From Clostridia bacterium (lineage in GTDB: Bacteria; Bacillota; Clostridia; Christensenellales; Aristaeellaceae): DNA of 36,784 nucleotides. Made by a program: the position numbers and the translations under genes. The stretch lies in the NCBI GenBank assembly GCA_017427165.1, contig JAFRTK010000079.1:1-36784 (forward strand), written 5' to 3'. The notes under the pieces are model-generated. The model saw only the letters and a program-made list of their open reading frames with translations. It did not search any database and was not told the origin of the DNA. Below are positions 15,903 through 22,270 of this stretch, piece by piece. Within the stretch, counting starts at the first letter, position 1; every line of letters starts with the position of its first letter.

Positions 15903-15916
15903 TGCAAACGTTTAAC
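15903..15916. promoter_or_regulatory. Possible second LacI-type operator
   Basis: TGCAAACGTTTAAC contains the palindrome AAACGTTT and resembles the site at the regulator's promoter (TGCAATCGTTTTCA). It lies between the GH5 stop and the terminator, about 250 bp before the CE15 gene. It matches the cre-like consensus less well (11 of 14). Confidence 0.3.
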
Positions 15917-15937
15917 TTTGGTGCTTTCATACCGATC

Positions 15938-15968
15938 ATCCCCCATGGAGTCCATGGGGGATATTTTT
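15938..15968 (+). terminator. Terminator of the GH5 gene
   Basis: The inverted repeat TCCCCCATGGA / TCCATGGGGGA (15939-15961) is followed by TATTTTT. The repeat halves are separated by one base, so the real loop uses a few bases of each arm. The rest of the gap to 16162 holds no gene. It contains the inverted repeat TATACactGTATA (16072-16084), where a promoter may lie but no good -35 is placed. Confidence 0.75.
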
Positions 15969-16162
15969 GCATATTCCGGTCGGTTTTTTTCCGGATGAGA
16001 AATCCGCTCCCTGCCTTGCTTTTCACGGTTTTATGCAGAATTTTTGTCAATATGCTTCCCTTTTCATTTTTTATACACTGTATACAACAAAAAAGGACCG
16101 TTCCGTGCCCGGAGGATCCGGTACGGCCCGGGAAAATCAGATATGGAAAGGGAGAGGGAACC

Positions 16163-19100
16163 ATGAAAAAAGCGGGAGCCGCATTGCTTCTCGCCCTGGC
16201 GCTGTGTATCGTCGTCTGCACCGCGCTGGCGGACAATGCGCAGATCAGTTACGTGCCGGAATCCATTGTGATTGACGGCGAAATCGACGAAGCCTGGGCC
16301 CAGGCCGGATCCATCAGCCTGGACAATGCATACTATCAGCTCATCTCCACCAACAGCGGAAGCGTCAAGGAAACCCATGCCCTGAACGCGCCGACAACCG
16401 GCGTGAATGTCAAAACGCTCTGGAACGGCAATGTCGTCTACCTGCTGCTGGATGTGGACGATAATTATATCGTGGACCGGGATAAAATCACCATTGGCCT
16501 GGACCTGATGAATGACAAGCTTCCCCTCACCGAGGAAGATGACGCCGTCATCACGATCACCCCCTCCAACGGCACGGCTTCTGTCACCTGGGGCGGCCTG
16601 AACACCCCGGAATTCCAGCGGCTCACCGGCACATCCGTCAAACAGAAGAAGGACGGAGAAGGCAAAGTGACCGGTTATGTGGCGGAGCTGGGATTCTTCA
16701 TCAGTGACTATGCCTTCAAGGGCGGCGAGTCCCTGGGCTTCGACCTCAGCGTGCTCAACGTGAGTGGAGTCGTCTCCTCCAGCCGCGTTGAAGGTGAATT
16801 CATTTCCTACCACGCCGAAACCGATTTCAGCAGCGGCGACAACAAATGCAACATGTACGGCACCGTCTCGCTGGAAACCCCGACAGAGGAGCAGTGGGCG
16901 CAGCGCCCCCTGGACAAGAGCCTCCTGAACTCCCGCATCGGCATGGCGGAAGCCCTGCCCCACGGGATCTGGGAAGATGAAACCGCCCTGGCGGGCGCCC
17001 TGGCCGCGGCAAAAGCGGTATACGCGGATGACACGGCGGACCGGGATGCGGTGGATGCCGCCACCGCCGCCCTGCAGGACGCCATCGACAACATGCGCCA
17101 TGTGGACCGGGTGTCCGGCTACAACCTGCCAGACCTGAAGGATACCCCCGCGCTGGATAACCTGCCCGATCCCTTCACCTTCCTGAACGGGGATGGTGTC
17201 ACAGCCGCCAACTGGGCCGACCGTGCCGAAGAAATCAAGGCAATGGTGCAGTATTATGAATACGGCTTCATGCCGGATGAGCCGGATTCGGTCACCGCGA
17301 CCTACAGCCCTTCCAATAACCGGCTCACCCTGACCGTCACAGTTGGGGATAAAACGGCAAGCTTCAATTCCTATCTCTTCCTGCCCACGGGAGAAAAGGA
17401 TTTCTATGAGGACGGCAAGATCCCGCTCGTAGTCAACCTGTCCTTCAGCGGCAGCTCCGGCAACAACACGACCATCAACAATGCGGGCTACGCCGTTGCT
17501 TCCTTTACCTATTCCAGCGTGGCCGCGGACAACAATAACCATACCGGGGCGTTCTACAACCTGTATCCGTATGACGTGGAGCAGTACGGGGACCGCGGTA
17601 CCCTGATTGCCTGGTCCTGGGGTGCCAGCCGTGTGCTGGACGCCCTGGAATACCTCAATGAGAATGATGAAAACCTGAAGGGCAAACTGGACCTTTCCCG
17701 CGTCGGTGTCACAGGCCAGAGCCGCCTGGGCAAAACCGCCCTGGTCGCCGGTCTGATGGACGAACGCTTCGGCGTTACCGCCCCGCAGGAAAGCGGATCC
17801 GGCGGTGCCGGCACCTACCGGTATGTCAGCTACTCCACCGATGAATATCCCCTGCAGTATTCCTGGGCAAACAGCCCCGCTTCCGGTTCGGAAGTGCTGC
17901 CCCACCGGCCGCGCAACCAGGGCTGGAACCACAACCAGATGCTGTATTACGCGCTGGATGACCGCTGGTTCGGCGAGGACTTCCCGAACACCCCCATGGG
18001 TTCCCACCTGCCCTATGATAAAAACCTGATGCTCGCGGCGCTCGCGCCCCGCGGCGTATACGTCATCTGCTCCAACAACGACGACGCGAACAACCCCTAC
18101 GGCGACGCCACCAGCTATGAAGGAGCGCTGCCGGTATTCAGGGCCCTCGGCGTGGAGGACAACCTGGCCCTGGATGTCGGTATGACCAAAGCCGGCCACT
18201 CCACCTCCACCGACCAGTTTCAGCGCCTTGTCGAATATATGAACTGGTATTTCTACGGCATTGAAATGTCGGATGAAACCCGGGCAAAGCTCCGCACCAA
18301 TCCCTTTAACGACGAAGGCGCATACGACCGTTACGGCGGCTTGGAAACCATGATGGAAAACTATTCCGGCCTCCATTATGTCATCACCTTTGATCCGGGC
18401 GAAGGCTCCGGTACGATGGACAACGGATATGTCGTGGCCGGGGAAAAATACACCCTGCCGGAAAACGGCTTCACCGCACCGGCGCTGAAGGAATTCGCCG
18501 GCTGGGACGCGGGCAGCCCCTTCGATGAAATCGAAGTGGCCGGTGACACCAAGGTCACCGCCCTCTGGAAGGATGTTCCCAATACCTATACCTTCATTGT
18601 CGGCGGCCTGGGCACCTGGACCCGCGGCTGCGGAAAGAATATGGAATTCACCATCAAGGGCAGCCCGAATGACGCGGCCACCTTTGACCTGTTCGGCGGG
18701 ATCCTCATGGACGGCAAAGCCGTTCCTGCCGGCAGCTACACCGCCACACGCGGCAGTGTGAATATCTCTGTCAGCGCGGATTACCTGGAATCCCTGGCGG
18801 ACGGAAGCCATACCGTTTCCGTCGGAATCGGGGACAGCGTCGCGGAAACCACCCTCACCATCGAGACCCCGGCGCCCGCCACCCCCACCGACCTGGATCC
18901 GACGGATCCGCCCGCAACGCCCACCGACCTGGATCCGGATGAAACCGAAAAGCCCGATGTGACCAACCCGCCGGCTGCGACCGATAAGCCTGCTGCAACC
19001 GACAAACCGGCGCCCACCTCAAAGCCGGTTTCCCCGGATTCCGGTTCCTATGACTTCCGGTTCAGCTTCACCGTGCGCTGGGATGCCGATCCGGCGGACA

Positions 19101-19447
19101 GCATCGACTGGGTGCTGTACAACGCCGACGGCTCCGTTGCCCACAAAAAGTTCAACAAAAAGGTCAGCGGCAGCGAATGGCAGTACGAAGCCTGGTTCTC
19201 CACCGCCGGGGATTATTACCTGGTGGAAAATGTACCGGCCGGTTACAAGGTGCGCTATGAGAACACCGGCACCCATGCCGGGGTTACGGATCGCTGCTAC
19301 AACGGCGGCACCGTCATCAACTACAAGGTGCCCAAAACCGGCGACCCGGCGGATCCGCTCCTGTGGGCCTGCGTGGGCGCGCTGGGACTGGCTGCCCTGT
19401 TCCTCATGTGGCGCCTGCTGAAGGAAAGCAAGGACGACCACAGATAA
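16163..19447 (+). CDS. Multidomain wall-anchored glucuronoyl esterase (CE15)
   Basis: A 1094-residue surface protein. ATG 16163 follows GGGAGAGGG; an in-frame ATG at 15995 lacks such a site. Signal peptide 1-23 ends ALA. Residues 31-235 resemble a CBM9/DOMON-like sandwich (IVIDGEIDEAW). Residues 250-312 form a FIVAR-like helical repeat. Residues 320-700 are a CE15 carbohydrate esterase with GQSRLGK (nucleophile S520), PQESGSGG (E543) and AGHSTSTDQ (H679). CE15 enzymes cleave the ester between lignin and glucuronic acid on xylan. Residues 738-803 look like a Listeria-Bacteroides repeat, and 807-900 like an X2-type Ig domain. A Pro/Thr/Asp linker with PTDLDP and ATDKP repeats follows (901-958), then a Cna-B/SpaA-like domain. 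The end has VPKTG (1056-1060), a membrane segment (1066-1083) and a basic tail, a sortase-type signal. Confidence 0.85.
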   Translation: MKKAGAALLLALALCIVVCTALADNAQISYVPESIVIDGEIDEAWAQAGSISLDNAYYQLISTNSGSVKETHALNAPTTGVNVKTLWNGNVVYLLLDVDDNYIVDRDKITIGLDLMNDKLPLTEEDDAVITITPSNGTASVTWGGLNTPEFQRLTGTSVKQKKDGEGKVTGYVAELGFFISDYAFKGGESLGFDLSVLNVSGVVSSSRVEGEFISYHAETDFSSGDNKCNMYGTVSLETPTEEQWAQRPLDKSLLNSRIGMAEALPHGIWEDETALAGALAAAKAVYADDTADRDAVDAATAALQDAIDNMRHVDRVSGYNLPDLKDTPALDNLPDPFTFLNGDGVTAANWADRAEEIKAMVQYYEYGFMPDEPDSVTATYSPSNNRLTLTVTVGDKTASFNSYLFLPTGEKDFYEDGKIPLVVNLSFSGSSGNNTTINNAGYAVASFTYSSVAADNNNHTGAFYNLYPYDVEQYGDRGTLIAWSWGASRVLDALEYLNENDENLKGKLDLSRVGVTGQSRLGKTALVAGLMDERFGVTAPQESGSGGAGTYRYVSYSTDEYPLQYSWANSPASGSEVLPHRPRNQGWNHNQMLYYALDDRWFGEDFPNTPMGSHLPYDKNLMLAALAPRGVYVICSNNDDANNPYGDATSYEGALPVFRALGVEDNLALDVGMTKAGHSTSTDQFQRLVEYMNWYFYGIEMSDETRAKLRTNPFNDEGAYDRYGGLETMMENYSGLHYVITFDPGEGSGTMDNGYVVAGEKYTLPENGFTAPALKEFAGWDAGSPFDEIEVAGDTKVTALWKDVPNTYTFIVGGLGTWTRGCGKNMEFTIKGSPNDAATFDLFGGILMDGKAVPAGSYTATRGSVNISVSADYLESLADGSHTVSVGIGDSVAETTLTIETPAPATPTDLDPTDPPATPTDLDPDETEKPDVTNPPAATDKPAATDKPAPTSKPVSPDSGSYDFRFSFTVRWDADPADSIDWVLYNADGSVAHKKFNKKVSGSEWQYEAWFSTAGDYYLVENVPAGYKVRYENTGTHAGVTDRCYNGGTVINYKVPKTGDPADPLLWACVGALGLAALFLMWRLLKESKDDHR
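18886..19029 (+). repeat. Coding repeats of the CE15 linker
   Basis: The linker between the Ig-like and Cna-B-like domains contains short in-frame repeats: PTDLDP twice (about 18886-18939) and ATDKP twice (about 18973-19008). At DNA level the first pair is nearly identical (CCCACCGACCTGGATCCG). Such Pro/Thr linkers are flexible spacers and their repeats can vary between strains. Confidence 0.6.
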
Positions 19448-19474
19448 CCCGATATCCCCTTTATTTTTCTCCCG

Positions 19475-19533
19475 GCCCGGGCAGGCCCGGATCCGCAGGA
19501 TGGCGCGGATCCGCCCGCCCGGGCACATTTTTT
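19475..19533 (+). terminator. Terminator of the CE15 gene
   Basis: A long two-part stem: outer arms GCCCGGGC (19475-19482 and 19517-19524) and inner arms CGGATCCGC/GCGGATCCG, followed by CACATTTTTT. Confidence 0.8.
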
Positions 19534-19542
19534 GTATTTTGG

Positions 19543-19571
19543 TTGAAAAAGCCTGCCGCCGGGCATATGAT
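19543..19571 (+). promoter_or_regulatory. Promoter of the DUF1015 gene
   Basis: TTGAAA (19543-19548), a 17-bp spacer and TATGAT (19566-19571), directly after the preceding terminator. The leader would be about 29 nt. Confidence 0.65.
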
Positions 19572-19606
19572 TAGTGGGCAGACATCCCGAAGGAGTTGAA
19601 TGATTC

Positions 19607-20863
19607 ATGGCTTTTGAACGTATCGGAATCCGCCCGGCGGAAATCCTGCTGCCGGCGCCCTCCGTCAATCCGGAAACCTGGGCCTGCATCGCCTGCGACC
19701 AGTACACCTCTGAACCGGAATACTGGCAGAAGGCGTATGAAACGGCGGGGGATGCCCCGTCCGCCCTGCGGCTGATCCTCCCGGAATATGACCTGAAGCA
19801 CGGGGAAGAACGGATCCCCGCCATCCATGCCGCCATGGCGGACTACCTGGCCAAAGGCCTGCTGGTTCCCGCGGTGGAAAACGGCTTTGTGCTGTGCGAA
19901 CGCTCTGTGCCCGGCGGCAGCCGCCTGGGCCTGGTCTGCACAGTGGACCTGGAACAGTATTCCTTTGAAAAAGGCTCCCTGCCGCTGATCCGGCCGACGG
20001 AGCAGACCATCGCTTCCCGCCTGCCCCCGCGGCTGGTCATCCGCCGCGGCGCGCCGGTTGAGCTCACGCACATCATGATCCTGATCGACGATCCGGACCG
20101 CACGGTGCTGGAGCCCCTTCGCGCGCAGGAGGATTCCCTGCGGAAGCTCTATGATTTCGACCTGATGATGAACGGCGGTCACCTGCGCGGCTGGGCCGTG
20201 GAAGGGGAAGCCGGCCTCGGCCATGTGGATTCCAGCCTGAATGCCCTGCTGGACACTCTGGGCGAGAATCCGCTGCTGCTGGCTGTCGGCGACGGCAACC
20301 ACAGCCTCGCCACCGCCAAGGCCTACTGGAATGAAATCCGGGAGACCCTGCCGGAAGCGGAGCGGGAAAACCATCCCGCCCGGTATGCCCTGTGCGAAAT
20401 TGTCAATATCCATGATACCGCCCTGCTCTTTGAGCCGATCCACCGGGTGCTCACCGGGGTCAGACCCATGGAAGTGCTCGCCGCCTGGCGGGATTATGCC
20501 GCCGCCCGCGGCATGACGCTGACCTCCGGCGGCGAAGGCCATGCGTTCACCGTGGTTTCCGCGGCCGGTGAGGCACAGGTCGTGGTCAGAAATCCCGAAG
20601 GCGCGATCCCCTGCGAAACCGTCCAGAAGTTCCTGGATGATTTCCTGGCCGCCCATCCTGAAGCGGAAATCGATTTCATCCACGGTGAGCAGTCCCTGCG
20701 GACGCTGGCGGGCGCGGAAGGCGCCATGGGCTTCCTCCTTCCGGAAATCGACAAGAATACCTTCTTCGGTGATGTGGAACGCCTCGGCGTCCTGCCCCGG
20801 AAAACCTTCTCCATGGGCGAGGCCGATGAGAAGCGGTACTATATGGAAGCCAAGCGGATCTGA
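19607..20863 (+). CDS. DUF1015-family protein
   Basis: A 418-residue cytoplasmic protein whose family role is not established. ATG 19607 follows AAGGAG 11 bp upstream. The family hallmark VGDGNHSLATAKAYW lies near residue 225-240. The N-terminal FERIGIRPAEILLPAPS and WACIACDQYTSEPEYW match the family opening. Full length, no signal peptide or membrane segment. It has its own promoter and terminator and shows no operon partner that would suggest a function. Confidence 0.85.
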   Translation: MAFERIGIRPAEILLPAPSVNPETWACIACDQYTSEPEYWQKAYETAGDAPSALRLILPEYDLKHGEERIPAIHAAMADYLAKGLLVPAVENGFVLCERSVPGGSRLGLVCTVDLEQYSFEKGSLPLIRPTEQTIASRLPPRLVIRRGAPVELTHIMILIDDPDRTVLEPLRAQEDSLRKLYDFDLMMNGGHLRGWAVEGEAGLGHVDSSLNALLDTLGENPLLLAVGDGNHSLATAKAYWNEIRETLPEAERENHPARYALCEIVNIHDTALLFEPIHRVLTGVRPMEVLAAWRDYAAARGMTLTSGGEGHAFTVVSAAGEAQVVVRNPEGAIPCETVQKFLDDFLAAHPEAEIDFIHGEQSLRTLAGAEGAMGFLLPEIDKNTFFGDVERLGVLPRKTFSMGEADEKRYYMEAKRI

Positions 20864-20876
20864 TCAAAGGCACAGC

Positions 20877-20908
20877 AAAACTCCGCCGGAACACTCCGGC
20901 GGAGTTTT
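20877..20908. terminator. Bidirectional terminator between DUF1015 and XRE genes
   Basis: A 14-bp perfect stem AAAACTCCGCCGGA / TCCGGCGGAGTTTT with an ACAC loop. T runs are present on both strands, fitting the two convergent genes that end at 20863 and 20919. Confidence 0.9.
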
Positions 20909-20918
20909 TTCATATCGG

Positions 20919-21647
20919 TCAGGCCTGTAGCTCGAAGGTCACCTGTACGGCGCGGGAGAGGAATCCGATCTCGCTGATCAGAACGGTCTCCGCCTCATAT
21001 TCCCGGTCATAGCTCTGCAGCAGCACCTGCCGGTCATCCAGCACCTTCACCTTCCGCAGGTACCGGTGCTCCTTGTAGTTCATCAGCATGATCGCGCCGT
21101 CCACCGGGCTCTGCGCCGGTACGGTCAGCACGATGTCCCCCTTGTGGATCCGAAATCCGCGCATGCTGTCATCCGGCGCCAGGTAGAAGAATACCTTGTC
21201 CGGGTTCGCGCCCTCGATGCGGCCGTTTTCCACGGGCACCAGCCGGTAAGCCACCGGTTTCATCACCGCGTTCATCACCGGCACGCGCTTCAGCACGCTC
21301 TGCAGCGCGTCCAGCCATACGCTGCCGGCCACGCCCTCGTCCTCCGAGGAAGCGGCCAGCTCGGCTTCCTTCTTCGGCGGCTTCTTCACCGCCTCCGCAA
21401 GCCGGGGCTGCACCTGGGCCAGGTCCACGGTCGCGGCGATATCATCCAGCGTGAATTCCGCTTCCGTCTGCTGCTTCAGCCCGATCGCCTTCAGGATCCG
21501 GCGGGCCTGGTCATCCGCGATAATCCGTGTGCCGGCTTCCACGGCCACCAGGTAGCTTTCACTGACGCCGCATTTGCGGGCCACCTGCTTCGGAGTCATT
21601 TTCTGGCGGATCCGCTCCGTACGGATCAGGTCTCCCAGCCGGCTCAC
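20919..21647 (-). CDS. XRE-family regulator with LexA/S24-like C-terminal domain
   Basis: A 242-residue putative DNA-binding regulator. The start is GTG 21647 with only a distant AAGGGA upstream. Residues 3-60 are a helix-turn-helix (GDLIRTERIRQKMTPKQVARKCGVSESYLVAVEAG). A linker rich in Lys, Glu and Ala follows (about 85-105). Residues 130-240 resemble the S24 self-cleaving domain of LexA/CI repressors: APDDSMRGFRIHKGDIV has the Ser-Met (S161) and GD (170-171) positions, then VDGAIMLM and a lysine-containing YLRKVKV. Whether the serine and lysine form a working dyad is not clear. Such proteins respond to DNA damage or act as general repressors. The target is unknown. Confidence 0.75.
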   Translation of the reverse strand: MSRLGDLIRTERIRQKMTPKQVARKCGVSESYLVAVEAGTRIIADDQARRILKAIGLKQQTEAEFTLDDIAATVDLAQVQPRLAEAVKKPPKKEAELAASSEDEGVAGSVWLDALQSVLKRVPVMNAVMKPVAYRLVPVENGRIEGANPDKVFFYLAPDDSMRGFRIHKGDIVLTVPAQSPVDGAIMLMNYKEHRYLRKVKVLDDRQVLLQSYDREYEAETVLISEIGFLSRAVQVTFELQA

Positions 21648-21694
21648 GTAATTTCACTTCCCTTAATGCGTAAATATCCACAATGGTCTTTGGT

Positions 21695-21931
21695 CCTGCT
21701 GTAATGGCTGCTGCGATCGCCGTTACCAGCTCAGGCTTCGCTTTCTCTCGCCTTCGCTGACGGCTGTAGCATGGGCGAAGCGCCAATGACCGCCGGTGGC
21801 GGAAATTTCATTGGCGCTGAGGTCAATCGAAAGGGAGCAAGCTGCCCGGTGGGCAGTTGCGACCATTGAGATTGCGGAAATCGTTACCCGTTCAGGCTTC
21901 GCTTATGCTTGCCTTCACGGACGATTGCTCA
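21695..21931. repeat. Intergenic repeat island with two stem-loops flanked by diverged direct repeats
   Basis: This gap holds no convincing gene. Two related copies begin CGTTACC and contain TCAGGCTTCGCTT (first about 21721-21765, second about 21882-21925). Between them are two hairpins. The first pairs GCGCCAATGA (21780-21789) with TCATTGGCGC (21808-21817) and contains CCGCC/GGCGG. The second pairs CTGCCC with GGGCAG around 21842-21856. The arrangement suggests a small non-coding repeat element of unknown family. Confidence 0.55.
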
Positions 21932-22183
21932 TCACCCCTTCAGTCCCGCTTCCTGGCGTTCCATGTTTTCCACGACCACGTCGTAGATCTCGCCCAGCGT
22001 GGAGCAGTATTCCAGCACCTTCCACGGCTCATTGGTATGATAATGGATCTTGATCAGCTCATCATCGCCCACCGCCAGCAGGCAGTCGCCCTTGAAGTTG
22101 TTGGTGAAATAGTCGTTGATCGCATCCTCGTCCAGGTCCTTGCCCTCAATCAGCAGCTGTGTGTCAAACTTAAACTCCAGCAT
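21932..22183 (-). CDS. Stand-alone FakA/YloV-type domain protein
   Basis: An 83-residue cytoplasmic protein. ATG 22183 follows AAGGAG 9 bp upstream; a longer frame from 22261 would begin in the promoter. The sequence LAVGDDELIKIHYHTNEPWKVLEY followed by VVENMERQ matches the domain next to the kinase in FakA/YloV-type fatty-acid (DAK-family) kinases. The ATP-binding DhaL domain itself is missing. Similar short proteins are seen in Clostridia, so it need not be a fragment. The role is unknown; a regulatory or carrier-binding part is possible. It lies 87 bp downstream of polA with its own promoter. Confidence 0.75.
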   Translation of the reverse strand: MLEFKFDTQLLIEGKDLDEDAINDYFTNNFKGDCLLAVGDDELIKIHYHTNEPWKVLEYCSTLGEIYDVVVENMERQEAGLKG

Positions 22184-22232
22184 GGTCTGTCGCTCCTTCC
22201 TTATCGTCCGCGGTTCTGTCAAAACCGTGCAT

Positions 22233-22261
22233 AATTTACCATCGAATGCCGGAAAAGTCAA
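22233..22261 (-). promoter_or_regulatory. Promoter of the FakA-domain gene
   Basis: On the minus strand TTGACT (22261-22256), a 17-bp spacer and TAAATT (22238-22233). It lies in the gap between the polA stop and ATG 22183. Confidence 0.55.
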
Positions 22262-22270
22262 TTCACCCGG

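Noticed and set aside
16064..18811. Long open frame of 915 codons on the minus strand opposite the CE15 gene
   Set aside because: It is the antisense shadow of a high-GC gene. The plus strand has signal peptide, domains and ribosome-binding site; this frame has none.
21780..21860. CRISPR-like array or tRNA in the hairpin region
   Set aside because: There are only two diverged repeats with unequal structure, no regular spacers and no cloverleaf.
21796..22053. Short plus-strand frame of 85 codons in the repeat island
   Set aside because: It spans the hairpins and repeats, overlaps the FakA-domain gene and has no ribosome-binding site.
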